The notes under the pieces are model-generated. The model was not told the DNA's origin. It did no database searches and worked only from the letters and a program-made list of their open reading frames with translations. From the NCBI RefSeq assembly GCF_010731715.1, contig NZ_AP022587.1, positions 6,146,823 through 6,210,822 on the forward strand: a DNA stretch of 64,000 bases, given 5' to 3'. The first letter of the stretch is position 1, and each line of letters begins with the position of its first letter. This stretch comes from Mycobacterium stomatepiae. GTDB taxonomy: Bacteria; Actinomycetota; Actinomycetes; Mycobacteriales; Mycobacteriaceae. Both the position numbers and the translations under genes were made by a program. Positions 36,831 to 48,010 of this stretch are shown piece by piece.

Positions 36831-37141
36831 ACTTTCCCCACGTATTTATCTAGTGGATAAATCGAACGTTGACCCCCAACTCGCTCAAGGCTAGAAAGGC
36901 TCGCTATGAGTCGGCTGTGTCTTACGCCTGCGAGGGCTTTGGCGGATGTACGGTAGCCGCGGATCGACGGGCGGGCCGGCGGGCCGACGTCCTGCCGAGA
37001 AAGTCAATAGTGCTGAGCGCGTGGAGTTTCGACTAAATAACAACCGCATATCTCGCGGCCGGGAAGACGAACTGTAACATCTACTGTTGCTCACCTCACA
37101 GGAGGAATAGGGATGAAAGCTCAGTTCGCGCGGAGATTCAT
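36831..37141. other. Intergenic region between the collagen-like gene and the thioesterase
   Basis: About 310 bp with no family-matching ORF. It holds the SD and 11-codon leader ORF of the thioesterase gene (37113-37148) at its right end. AT-rich near 37020-37080, probably the promoter region. Confidence 0.4.
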
Positions 37142-37148
37142 GTGGTGA
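37113..37148 (+). other. Eleven-codon leader ORF overlapping the thioesterase start
   Basis: ATG 37113 follows an excellent SD (CAGGAGGAATAGGG). It encodes MKAQFARRFMW and stops at TGA 37146-37148, overlapping the GTG-GTG start (37142/37145) of the thioesterase in another frame (TGGTGA). It could couple translation of the thioesterase, or reflect one indel that split the true N-terminus from the rest. Confidence 0.4.
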
Positions 37149-37987
37149 CCCGGCCGAATGCCCTGCCGGATGACGTCGATTCAACGACGCCGCCGTACTT
37201 CATGCGCGACGAAAGTCGCTACGTGCCAACGGCAATGGCACGCGGCGGGTGGGGCCCGTCCATGAGTGGGCACGTGGTCGGTGGCATCCTGGCCGCGGCT
37301 CTCGAGGGTATGGTCGACGACCTCGAGTTCCAACCCGCACGGCTAACGGTCGACCTGCCCGCACCGGCCGCACTCGAGCCGTTCGACCTGCACACCAAGG
37401 TGCACCACGAACGCAGACGATTGCGGCTGGTCGAGGCGTTTCTCATCCAGCGGGGCGAACCGGTCGCACGCGCCAACGCGCTGTTCTTGCGGCGCGGCTC
37501 GCAGCCGGACGGCAAAGTGTGGTCGCAACCTTTACAGATGCCGCGGTTGCCCACCGAACTCGACGGAGGCGCGCCGACGCTGTTCCTGCGAACCTACGGT
37601 TGGGGCGGCGAGCTTCAAAACCCCGATCCCGAATGGGACACGACCGGACCGAAGTACACCTGGCTACACGAAACACGTCCGCTGATCGATGACGAGCCCC
37701 TCACGCCGTTCACCCGCGTGGCACTGTGCGCCGATGTCACCGCCGCCACCGCCAACTGGGGCACGAAGGCGCTCGAGTTCATCAACGTCGACTACACGCT
37801 GACCCTGAGCCGACTTCCCGAGGGGCCGCACATCGGGCTGGCCGCGTTGACTCATTACAGCGACGATGGAGTGGCCAACGGTTCGGCGGTGCTCGTGGAC
37901 CACCTCGGACCGGTCGGCAGCGCGGTGTCGGCGTCGATCGCGCACTCCGGGTTTCTACCACCCTCGGACTTGCCGTCGGCTGGATGA
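37142..37987 (+). CDS. Thioesterase-superfamily (double-hotdog) protein
   Basis: 281 residues from GTG 37142/37145. MARGGWGPSMSGHVVGGILA and PARLTVDLPAPAALEPFDLH match TesB-like acyl-CoA thioesterase-family proteins (thioesterase-like superfamily), which hydrolyse acyl-CoA esters. The second half carries INVDYTLTLSRLPEGPHIGL. It overlaps the next gene by ATGA (37984), indicating an operon with the acyl-CoA ligase. A leader ORF with a strong SD overlaps its start. Confidence 0.85.
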   Translation: MVTRPNALPDDVDSTTPPYFMRDESRYVPTAMARGGWGPSMSGHVVGGILAAALEGMVDDLEFQPARLTVDLPAPAALEPFDLHTKVHHERRRLRLVEAFLIQRGEPVARANALFLRRGSQPDGKVWSQPLQMPRLPTELDGGAPTLFLRTYGWGGELQNPDPEWDTTGPKYTWLHETRPLIDDEPLTPFTRVALCADVTAATANWGTKALEFINVDYTLTLSRLPEGPHIGLAALTHYSDDGVANGSAVLVDHLGPVGSAVSASIAHSGFLPPSDLPSAG

Positions 37988-39539
37988 CGACCGGAGCCGA
38001 CGTCACCTTCTGGACGTTGATCGCCGACGCGGCTCAGCGCCGGCCGAATCGACCGCTTTTCGCCGACGACTATGGCCGGAGCCAAAGCGCACGTCAGCTT
38101 CACGATGCCGCATGCGCGACGGCCGCCGCGTTGGCCGAACGTGGGATCCGTGCCGGAGCGATGGTGTCCTGGCAGCTGCCAACCACGCTCGAGACGGTGG
38201 TGGTCATGGCGGCCCTGGCGCGACTCGGCGCGGTGCAAAATCCGATCGTTCCGATATTGCGCGAGCGTGAGGTCGGCTTCATCACCGGGCAGCTGTCGAC
38301 CGAATTCTTGGTGGTTCCTGAAGTTTGGCGCGGATTCGATCACGGCGCGCTTGCTCGGTCGTTGGCATCGGCGCAGGGCTTCGAGGTCATCACCCTCGAC
38401 CTGGCGACACCTCCGCTGGCCGATGAGCTACGGCTGCCGCGTGCCGGCCTCGAGACGCTCACGGCGTCACCCGATGGCGACAACCAGTGGATCTACTACT
38501 CGTCGGGAACCACCGCGGCGCCCAAGGGGATTCGTCACACCGACAGCACGGTGATCGCCGGCTCGCGTGGGATGGTGGCCGCGATGGGCATCACCGCCGA
38601 CGATGTGGATCCGATTGCCTTTCCGATCTCCCATATCGGCGGGGCCGCTATGGTGGCCGCCGCTCTGATGACCGGCATGCGCCTGGCGCTCTTCGAGGTA
38701 TTCGATCCGGTCGCGACACCGCTGGCGATCGCGGCGCACAATCCGACCTTCTTGGGCACGGCCACACCGTTTTTCGTGGCCTTCCTCGAAGCCCAGCGGG
38801 CCCATGGTGATCGGCCTCTCTTCGGCGCGCTGCGGGTTGCATAGCCGGAGGCGCGCCGATCACCGCCGAAGTGGGACGGCAGGTCCGCGAGACCTTCGGA
38901 ATGCCCGGCATTGCCAACGCGTGGGGAATGACCGAGTTTCCCGTGGCGACCTCACCGCCGCTCAACGCCGCGCCCGAGGTGCTCGACTACACCGTCGGCG
39001 CACCGGTACCGGGAGTCAGCATCCGCGTGGTCGACAGCCGCGAGAACGAACTGGCCGTCGGCCAGGAAGGGGAGCTGCGACTCAAGGGACCGCAGTGCTT
39101 CCTTGGCTATGCGGACGCCACCCTCGACGCCGACGCGTTCGACGTCGACGGCTGGTTGCGCACCGGCGATCTCGGGCTGATCGACGCCGACGGCAACGTC
39201 CGGGTCACCGGCCGAATCAAGGATGCGATCATCCGCAATGCGGAGAACATCTCCGCCCTCGAAATCGAAAACGTGCTCGCCACCGATCCCGCCGTCGGCG
39301 ACGTCGCTGTCATCGGGGTGCCCGACAGCAGCGCGGGGGAGCGGGTCTGCGCCGTCGTGGTACCTGCTTCGGCTGACGACGTTTTGTTGGAATCCCTGGT
39401 GCAGCATTGCTATTCGCTGGGTCTGAGCCGTTACAAGCATCCCGAGCGCTTGGTCATCGTCGACAGCCTGCCGCGCAATCAATTCGGCAAAGTCATCAAG
39501 AAGGGTCTGCGCGAGGCGTTCGGTCGAGACCAGCTGTGA
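37984..39539 (+). CDS. Acyl-CoA synthetase (FadD/cyclohexanecarboxylate-CoA ligase-like), one frameshift
   Basis: About 518 residues after repair. ATP/AMP motif YYSSGTTAAPKGIRHTDST; later GMTEFPVA, then DGWLRTGDLGLID, GRIKDAIIRNAENISALEIE and KVIKKGLREAF (catalytic Lys region). A base is missing near 38833: the first frame ends GALRVA-stop, while the next frame continues IAGGAPITAEVGRQVRETFG, where LRVCIAGGAPI would be expected. Such enzymes activate carboxylic acids to CoA thioesters. ATGA overlap with the thioesterase suggests joint activation and release of the same acyl group. Sequencing error likely. Confidence 0.88.
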
Positions 39540-39581
39540 GGTCAATCGGAATGCGAAACCACATCTTCCTGTGACATCGGG

Positions 39582-40202
39582 CTACAGCCCCTTGGGCGCA
39601 TCGCGGACGGCCTGCACCGCGGCCCCATCGCCGTCGAACTCGACGCGGGCCGCTCGCCCGACCGAGAACAGCAGCAGCTCTTCGGGCGCACCGGTCACGG
39701 TGACGGCCGGGCCGCTGCCCGCGATCAGCACCGTCTTGCCCTCCGGGAGACGCAATGCGACCCGGCCGGGAACTTTCGATAGCGTCATCCGGGCCATCAG
39801 CGGAAGCGTGCGACGCAGGCTCTTGGCCAGGGCCGGCTCCAGGACGCGCGGCGTCCAGCCCGGCTGCGCACGACGCACGTCCTCGTGGTGAATGAACATC
39901 TCGCCGATATTGGCCACCGGGTCGAGCAGCTTCAGCGGCGAGTAAACCGGCGGCCCGGACGCGACCTTGGCCAGCAGCGCATCCCAATCGGTCCGCTCCG
40001 CCACGTCGTTTTGCACCTTGGCAGTGTGGCCGGCGAAGAACGGGATGAGGATTTCGGGCGAGGCGTCGGGACGATATTCGCGAATCACAAGGTGAGCGGC
40101 CAAATCTCGGGTTGTCCAGCCGTCGCACAAGGTCGGCGCGTCCGGCCCGACGCTGCGCATGGTGTCGACGAGGGCGGCACGCTCGCGTTGCGCAACAGAC
40201 AC
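39582..40202 (-). CDS. TIGR03085-family protein (maleylpyruvate isomerase/DinB-like fold)
   Basis: 206 residues from GTG 40202 (VSVAQRERAALVDTMRSVGP). LCDGWTTRDLAAHLVIREYR is the usual N-terminal metal-site region of the mycothiol-dependent DinB-like superfamily, and NIGEMFIHHEDVRRAQPGW with RTLPLMARM continues the TIGR03085 pattern. His residues likely coordinate a divalent metal. Proteins of this group may use mycothiol; no reaction is established. The open frame continues to 40256 without family resemblance. Confidence 0.85.
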   Translation of the reverse strand: MSVAQRERAALVDTMRSVGPDAPTLCDGWTTRDLAAHLVIREYRPDASPEILIPFFAGHTAKVQNDVAERTDWDALLAKVASGPPVYSPLKLLDPVANIGEMFIHHEDVRRAQPGWTPRVLEPALAKSLRRTLPLMARMTLSKVPGRVALRLPEGKTVLIAGSGPAVTVTGAPEELLLFSVGRAARVEFDGDGAAVQAVRDAPKGL

Positions 40203-40273
40203 CTGAATTCCCTTCACCGGGTGGGCTGACCCCTTCAGCGTAGAGCCCGACCACAACGGTAGATTTGGATCCC

Positions 40274-42211
<1,938 letters not shown>

Positions 42212-42282
42212 GCAGGCAAAACGCGCCCGCCGGTCGAAGTTCCAACCGATTGAAACTTGGCTGAAGGGGATAATCACCTCGC

Positions 42283-42495
42283 ATGGCCACGTTTCGAGCT
42301 ATCGACCCGCATGGCGAGATAGTCGCGGCGAAGAATTTGGACAGCGCAGAGGCTGCCCACGCATGGTTTATGGACACCGTCGCGGGCAGTACTGAGCTGG
42401 GTTGGCGTATGGAGGTCGACGACAACGGCTCGTGGGCGTCCTTCGACGACACCGGGGGCTTTACTGCCCCGGCGAGTCGGCGTCCGCGCAACTAG
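42283..42495 (+). CDS. Small hypothetical protein, 70 residues
   Basis: Begins MATFRAIDPHGEIVAAKNLD and ends TAPASRRPRN, mixed alpha/beta in character without signal peptide or membrane segment. ATG 42283 has a modest SD (AAGGGGATAA). It sits between htpG and the convergent DUF3556 gene, overlapping its stop by 4 bp. The family is not recognised. Confidence 0.6.
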   Translation: MATFRAIDPHGEIVAAKNLDSAEAAHAWFMDTVAGSTELGWRMEVDDNGSWASFDDTGGFTAPASRRPRN

Positions 42496-44258
42496 TCGGC
42501 AGTGGACAGCCCTTCGGCCGCATCGCGCGTCAGGTGGACGGGGAACTCGTCGCCGGGCTCGGGCCACGGCTGACGCGCCAACATATCCTCGACGGTGACG
42601 TAGCCTTCCTCGATCACCCCGGCCTTCGCGTCCGCGATCCGATACCACTGCCGTTGGGTGTGGATGGGTTGGCCTTCGAGAATGACCACCCGGACGTCGC
42701 CCTCGTCGAACGAGCAACGCCGCTGCAACGCCTCCAACAGTTGCTCGTTGTGCAGGTGGCCTTCGCCGAAGTTCCAGCCGACCAGCGGGCCGGCGACGGC
42801 TTCGCCCTCGCGCATCCGGTACGCGGCCTCGTCGTCGACGGCGCGGGGCAGCAGCCCGTTGAGCGCGCGACCATGAGTGTGCATCGACCGAAACGCGCCG
42901 GCCTTGTCGATCGTGATCTCGGCGGTCGCCTCGTCGTACAGCCTGGTGAGTTGCTTGGCCGTGAGCGCAGAGCTTTTCACGACGTTGGCTTCGATCTTCG
43001 CTTCGGCACCCGCGCGGAAGCACCACACACTGGTCGCCCAGTTGCCGGCGTAGTAGCCCATCGCTGGGAGGAATGAAAACTGCTGGGGGAAAAGGTTTCC
43101 CAGAATCGGCACCACGGCCAGCGCGACGACGAGGATGGCCAGCAAAAGCGGCGACTGAAGGTCCGTCGCGTGAATTGTGTTGTAGTGCCCGAACAGATAG
43201 AACAGCGAGAAGATCAGGAACACATTCCACTCCAACGGAACCCCCATCGGCAGGTTGGAAATGATGTTGAGATGGAAGATCACCATGAAGGCGATCAGAA
43301 ACCACGCCCAGCGATGACCGTCCGCGAAGAAAACCAGAACCAGTGGCACCAGGAATTCGGCCGTGGTGCCACCCACGTGCGCCATGACTTTGGGCACCCA
43401 CGACGGACGCAGATCATTGACCGGGTCGCGGTAGAGCCGGTGTTTGACCCAGTTGAACAGTTTGCTGCGCAATAGCGGGTGATTGCTCGTCATCACCGCT
43501 ACGACGTACGGAAAATGATGGTTGAGCTTGGACGTCGCCGCGCCCCACCACAGCCCGAGCATGATGATTTTGAAGCCGGCGATCTGATCGGTGAAACCGA
43601 AGAAGAACACGAATAGGGTCAGCCAGTAGTGTTCGCCGCGCGCGGCCAGGAACGCCGTCTTGTCGCGCAGACCCAGCAGCGCCAGGGCGATGATCGCCGG
43701 CGTCAGCAGGGCCGGATCGAGCAGGCCGACATCGCCCGCCGCGGTGACCGGCCCGCCGCGGCCTGGTGACAGCAGCGCCCAGACGCCGGAGGCCAGCACG
43801 ATCGCGTAGAGGACCACGTCGATGATCGAGCGACTATCGCCGCGGGTGAAAGGAACCACGTGCGGCCAGGGCGGCAGACGAATCGTGTTCGGCCGTAACC
43901 AATAGAGAAATCCTCCGATTGGGGGCCAGAACCTTGCCGTGAGCGGCCCGGACCCGCAGCCCAGACCGTGCACTTCGAATAGCAGCGTGTAGACCACGAC
44001 CTTCTGGTACACGATCGGCTGGGTCCACCACTGTTCGATGCGATCCAGGCCGCCCAGGCCGGGGGTGAGCGAGATGAGCGCTGCGGCCCCGCCGGTGTAC
44101 GCGGCCATCTTGAGCACATAGAGCAGATAGATCGCATACGGGGTGCCGAAGCCGTGCTCCACCCAGTGCCGCGTCACCACCTGCATCCGCGTGGACCGGG
44201 GCAGCGAGGACCAGGTGTCGCGATCGACGTCTGGAAGGTCCGGCGTGATGAATCCCAT
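42492..44258 (-). CDS. DUF3556 integral membrane protein
   Basis: 588 residues from ATG 44258 (MGFITPDLPDVDRDTWSSLP). The N-terminal motif and AIYLLYVLKMAAYTGGAAAL begin a multi-TM region of about 8-10 helices with HYWLTLFVFFFGFTDQIAG and NHHFPYVVAVMTSNHPLLRS; the last 200 residues are soluble. The family is mycobacterial and of unknown function. An upstream ATG at 44276 and the open frame to 44489 are less likely starts. The final residues overlap the 70-residue gene by 4 bp. Confidence 0.85.
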   Translation of the reverse strand: MGFITPDLPDVDRDTWSSLPRSTRMQVVTRHWVEHGFGTPYAIYLLYVLKMAAYTGGAAALISLTPGLGGLDRIEQWWTQPIVYQKVVVYTLLFEVHGLGCGSGPLTARFWPPIGGFLYWLRPNTIRLPPWPHVVPFTRGDSRSIIDVVLYAIVLASGVWALLSPGRGGPVTAAGDVGLLDPALLTPAIIALALLGLRDKTAFLAARGEHYWLTLFVFFFGFTDQIAGFKIIMLGLWWGAATSKLNHHFPYVVAVMTSNHPLLRSKLFNWVKHRLYRDPVNDLRPSWVPKVMAHVGGTTAEFLVPLVLVFFADGHRWAWFLIAFMVIFHLNIISNLPMGVPLEWNVFLIFSLFYLFGHYNTIHATDLQSPLLLAILVVALAVVPILGNLFPQQFSFLPAMGYYAGNWATSVWCFRAGAEAKIEANVVKSSALTAKQLTRLYDEATAEITIDKAGAFRSMHTHGRALNGLLPRAVDDEAAYRMREGEAVAGPLVGWNFGEGHLHNEQLLEALQRRCSFDEGDVRVVILEGQPIHTQRQWYRIADAKAGVIEEGYVTVEDMLARQPWPEPGDEFPVHLTRDAAEGLSTAD

Positions 44259-44561
44259 GCTGGCCTCGTTCCGCATTGAACCTAGTAGGCGATTACTCAA
44301 TGTAGCGCCACCACGCCATCTAATCGTGAGCTTGGCTTCGAATGCGGCGATCAAAACTCGACAGCCGAACGACAACACGCATTGCCTTCTGATGACACGC
44401 TCATTGTGGGTCTTCGCTAGCGCGTTGTAACGAAATACGCTGTGGTGACACGTTTGCCATCGCACCGTGCTCGAAGCGCGGACCGCCATAGCGACTTCAG
44501 CTCTGCCACTTGCGTGCTACGCGATGGTCGTTCAGTGGATGTTGTTCAGCGAGAGGGCGAA
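44259..44561. other. Intergenic region between DUF3556 and MFS genes
   Basis: About 300 bp holding two divergent promoters. AT-rich near 44280-44345 and 44420-44445. No small ORF, operator palindrome or RNA gene recognised. Confidence 0.4.
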
Positions 44562-45863
44562 ATGAGTTCAACGACAGAACAGGCAGTGCCCGCACGCCAT
44601 CGGACGCCGCTCAACCGCTCACAAATCGTGGGTTTCTGGGGCGCGTGGACCGGTTGGACGCTCGATGGGATGGATTCCTTCATCTACGCGCTGGTACTCG
44701 CGCCCGCGCTGACCGAGCTGTTGCCGCGATCGGGGATATCCGCAACCTCGGCCAATGTCGGGTTGGTGGGCTCGGTTCTGTTCGCCCTGTTTCTCGTGGG
44801 GTGGGGTCTTTCCTTCATCTGGGGGCCGATCGCCGACCGCTTCGGGCGGACCAAGGTACTGGCGGCGACCATCTTCACTTTCGCGATCTTCACCGGGCTT
44901 TCGGCCATGGCGGAAAACGTCTGGGAGCTTGCCGTGTTCCGTTTCATCGCGGGTGTCGGGATCGGGGGCGAATGGGCCCTCGCCGGGACCTATGTGGCCG
45001 AGGCCTGGCCAGAGGATCGGCGCAAGATGGGTGCGGGCTATTTGCAGACCGGTTATTACGCGGGCTTCTTCTTGGCCGCGGCGCTCAATTACACGATCGG
45101 AGTTCACTTCGGTTGGCGCGCAATGTTTCTGATCGGCGCGGTACCAGTGGTGGTCGCAATTCTGATCCTGACGCGGGTGAAGGAGACCGAGAAATGGCAG
45201 CGCGTCGAGGCGGCGAGCTCGGTCCAGACGAATCCCCTGCGTGAAATCCTTGGCGTGCGCTACCGGCGTCGCACGTGGGTGGCGTGCGGGCTACTGACGA
45301 TTGCGATCGTGGGCTTGTGGGCGGGCACCGTTTACGAACCGACGGCCGTGATTCAGCTCGCCCAGCACGCGGGTCTGGGCAGGGGTGACGCGACCAGAAC
45401 GGCTTCGTGGGCGACGGGCTTGTTGTCGATCGGAACCATCCTGGGCTGTCTCGTCCTGCCGGTGATCGCGGAGCGCGTCGGACGCAGGAAGACGTGCGCG
45501 ATCTATTTCGAGGGAATGGCGGTCGCGATCACGGGCAGCTTCGGCTGGGCGTTCTATCTGCCCAACGGCCTCGCGCCATTTATCGCGTGGCTGTTCGTGC
45601 TGGGCTTCTTCGGCGGCAAATTCGCGCTGTTCAGTCTCTGGCTGCCCGAGCAGTTCGAGACGCGGGTGCGCGCAACGGCGTTCGCATTCTGCACGTCGAT
45701 CAGCCGGTTCGTCGGTGCCGGCGTGAACTTCTTGCTCGGCGCGGCAGTGCTGCACTCATACACCCTGGGCTTCCCCGTTGCTCTGACGGCGATCGTGTTC
45801 TTAGCCGGACTGTTCATCATTCCGCTGGCGCCCGAGACGCACGGCGAGATGCTGCCCCAGTAG
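44562..45863 (+). CDS. MFS transporter (aromatic acid/sialate-like, MHS group)
   Basis: 433 residues from ATG 44562 with SD GAGAGGG. Twelve TM segments are expected; motifs LDGMDSFIYALVLAPALTEL, IWGPIADRFGRTKVLAATIF (loop 2-3) and FIAGVGIGGEWALAGTYVAE are typical of sugar/carboxylate-proton symporters. ETHGEMLPQ closes the protein. Substrate unknown. The 3' end overlaps the convergent PadR gene by 47 bp. The longer frame to 44442 adds unconserved sequence. Confidence 0.88.
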   Translation: MSSTTEQAVPARHRTPLNRSQIVGFWGAWTGWTLDGMDSFIYALVLAPALTELLPRSGISATSANVGLVGSVLFALFLVGWGLSFIWGPIADRFGRTKVLAATIFTFAIFTGLSAMAENVWELAVFRFIAGVGIGGEWALAGTYVAEAWPEDRRKMGAGYLQTGYYAGFFLAAALNYTIGVHFGWRAMFLIGAVPVVVAILILTRVKETEKWQRVEAASSVQTNPLREILGVRYRRRTWVACGLLTIAIVGLWAGTVYEPTAVIQLAQHAGLGRGDATRTASWATGLLSIGTILGCLVLPVIAERVGRRKTCAIYFEGMAVAITGSFGWAFYLPNGLAPFIAWLFVLGFFGGKFALFSLWLPEQFETRVRATAFAFCTSISRFVGAGVNFLLGAAVLHSYTLGFPVALTAIVFLAGLFIIPLAPETHGEMLPQ

Positions 45864-46497
45864 GGGATTCGTCGCCGTCTTGCGCGGGCCAGCCTGAAGT
45901 GAACGAATACGGTGGCACCGTAGCGCCGGTCGCCGGCGTGACGCCGGTCCATTCCGCAAGCGCGTCTTCGGCCCAGCGAGCCCAGCGGATAACCGCCTCG
46001 TGTTGTCCCATCAGTAGCTTGCCCGTGATCGCGGCGACGGGCAGGCGATCAGGGAATGGCCCACCCGTGGTGGTGTACTCCGTTGATCTGTCCATGATTT
46101 CAGCGAGTCGCGCCTCGGCGTCGGCCCGGATTTCGGCCACCGTCGAGCGGAACTGATCGACGTCGCCGGCGTCGGCGAACGCCACCTTGATCATCGCTTC
46201 GGATTCCATCCGCATCCCGGCGGCGGGTGCATCCAGCCAGTCGCGCAGCGCGTCGCGCCCGGCGTCGGTGATCTCGTAGACGGTGCTGCGCCGTTTGCCC
46301 GTGAAGGTGACCGTCGAGTCGGCTAGGCCCGCGGAGGCCAGCTTCTTCGGCTCCTCGTAGATCATGCTGGCCGCCCGTGGCCAGAACCAGCTCAGTGCCC
46401 GCTCCATCTGTTGTGCGAGTTCATAAGTCGTGAACGGCCGGATAGAGAGCAGCCCGAGGATCGCGAAGGATGTCGGGCTCAGCTGCTTGCGAGACAT
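45817..46497 (-). CDS. PadR family transcriptional regulator
   Basis: 226 residues. The winged helix reads LSPTSFAILGLLSIRPFTTY then ELAQQMERALSWFWPRAASM, characteristic of PadR with its long recognition region; VYEITDAGRDALRDWLDAPA follows. The C-terminal domain is a coiled-coil-type dimeriser. It is divergent from the nitronate monooxygenase gene, and a spaced inverted repeat between them is the likely operator. Substrate or inducer unknown. Confidence 0.9.
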   Translation of the reverse strand: MSRKQLSPTSFAILGLLSIRPFTTYELAQQMERALSWFWPRAASMIYEEPKKLASAGLADSTVTFTGKRRSTVYEITDAGRDALRDWLDAPAAGMRMESEAMIKVAFADAGDVDQFRSTVAEIRADAEARLAEIMDRSTEYTTTGGPFPDRLPVAAITGKLLMGQHEAVIRWARWAEDALAEWTGVTPATGATVPPYSFTSGWPAQDGDESPTGAASRRASRAPAE

Positions 46498-46515
46498 GGG
46501 TTGAGAATACTCCAG

Positions 46516-46543
46516 ATCGGACTAATATGGAAAATGCTCCGAT
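46516..46543. promoter_or_regulatory. Spaced inverted repeat ATCGGA-N16-TCCGAT
   Basis: The arms are exact complements across 16 bases, in the 70-bp gap between padR and the nitronate monooxygenase gene. The right arm is 25 bp upstream of the latter's ATG. PadR sites are often short spaced inverted repeats, so this is a candidate; it could be chance. Confidence 0.35.
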
Positions 46544-46567
46544 ATGCAGCATTTCTGAGGAGGCGGC

Positions 46568-47632
46568 ATGCCCGATTCGACCGACAACGCGCCTCGCTTT
46601 GCGACGCGGTTGACCCGCGAATACGCCCTGCGCTACCCGCTCGTTGGCGCGGGTATGGGATTCATTGCACACGAACGGCTCGCTGCGGCGGTCACCAACG
46701 CCGGCGGATTGGGTGTACTCGGCGCCTCCCCGGATCCTGCCGAAAGCCTGTCCGTGATGGTAGAACGGTTGCGCGCCTTGACCTCTGGCCCGTTCGGCGT
46801 CGATCTCATCTGTGCCAACACGGGGCTCGGCCCGGCCAGCACCGACGAACATGTCGACGAATGCATCCGCCTGAACGTGCCCCTGGTCGTGTTTCACCAC
46901 GACCCGCCCCCGGCGCACTGGGTCATGGCGCTGCGCGCGGCGGGAATACGCGTGTGGATGCAGGCGTCGTCACCGGAGATTGCCGCAATGGCAATCGGAT
47001 TCGGCGTCGGCGGAATCGTCGCGCAGGGCAGCGAAGCAGGTGGCCATGCCCGCGGACGCACACCGTTGGACGCGCTGTTGCGTATCGTCCGGCACAACTG
47101 GCCCGACATGCTTCTGCTGGCGGCCGGCGGTATTTCCGACGGTACGGCCGCAGCCGCCGCTCTACGGGCTGGTGCGGACGGGGTATGGGTGGGCACCGCC
47201 CTGGTCGCCGCGACAGAAGCCAATGCGCATCCCGAGTACCAGCGTCGACTCATCGATATGCCCGGTAAGACGTTGCGTACCAGGGCCTTCGGACCTGAGT
47301 GGCCCGATCAACCCTACCGGCTTCTGGCGACCCCCGCGGTGCATAGCGCCGAGGCAAGCGCTGCTCAGCACAACGGGACCATCGGGCGCACACGACTATT
47401 TCCGCACTCGGTCAACCTGCCCTACGACCTGCCGGCGAGGTCGGCGCTGCCCCCGACTCCCGAGACCAGCGGTGATTGGGAGTCAATGGTCTATCCGGCC
47501 GGGCAGGGAGTGGGCGCGGTTCGGCGCATCGCGCCCGCCGCCGAGATCATCGAGCAGATGATGAGCCAGGCGCGCGCATATTATTGCCGTCCACGTCAAG
47601 GCTCAGCGGGTGGTAATGCCGACATTCAGTAG
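46568..47632 (+). CDS. Nitronate monooxygenase / NPD-type flavin enzyme
   Basis: 354 residues from ATG 46568. LRYPLVGAGMGFIAHERLAA, AVTNAGGLGVLGASPDPAES, IVAQGSEAGGHARGRTPLDA and LLAAGGISDGTAAAAALRAG are the FMN-binding TIM-barrel motifs of the 2-nitropropane dioxygenase/NPD family. It oxidises nitroalkanes or acts as an enoyl reductase-like flavoprotein; the substrate is unknown. Divergent from PadR, probably regulated by it. It overlaps the VOC fragment by 17 bp. Confidence 0.9.
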   Translation: MPDSTDNAPRFATRLTREYALRYPLVGAGMGFIAHERLAAAVTNAGGLGVLGASPDPAESLSVMVERLRALTSGPFGVDLICANTGLGPASTDEHVDECIRLNVPLVVFHHDPPPAHWVMALRAAGIRVWMQASSPEIAAMAIGFGVGGIVAQGSEAGGHARGRTPLDALLRIVRHNWPDMLLLAAGGISDGTAAAAALRAGADGVWVGTALVAATEANAHPEYQRRLIDMPGKTLRTRAFGPEWPDQPYRLLATPAVHSAEASAAQHNGTIGRTRLFPHSVNLPYDLPARSALPPTPETSGDWESMVYPAGQGVGAVRRIAPAAEIIEQMMSQARAYYCRPRQGSAGGNADIQ

Positions 47633-47996
47633 GGTCTCGCACATTTCGTTCTCCGTTCGGGACGCCGAGGTCAGCGCCCGATGGTGGGCCGCGCTATTAG
47701 ACCTGACCGAAATCGACCGGGTGGCCGGTGATGGATGGCGCGGGATCTTGCTGATGCATCCGACTACGCGGACCATCATCGAGTTCCAGCAGCACGACGC
47801 TAATCAGGGTGAGACATTCGATAGACGTTCACAGCTGAGGGTGCTTCGTGTGGCCTGTGCCGGGCGCATGGCGATCGCCCATCTCAGTTGCGAGTCCGAT
47901 TGCTACGTGCTGGCCAACATTCGTTGTTTGGTCTGCACACTCGCCCTGCTGTCCATATTTGTCTTAGCGGTGGTTTGGGTTTGCAGTGGGCCGTGA
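47616..47996 (+). pseudogene. Truncated VOC (glyoxalase/bleomycin-resistance) protein
   Basis: From ATG 47616, overlapping the NMO stop, MPTFSRVSHISFSVRDAEV, WWAALLDLTE and IIEFQQHDANQGETF are a clear N-terminal VOC half with the first metal-site strand. After about residue 70 (nucleotide 47824) the reading becomes unrelated, includes Cys-rich and hydrophobic stretches, and ends at 47996; the second VOC half is missing. This is a breakpoint rather than a frameshift, since no continuation appears in other frames. GC content drops after the break. Confidence 0.6.
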
Positions 47997-48010
47997 CTCG
48001 GCGCGGGCCG

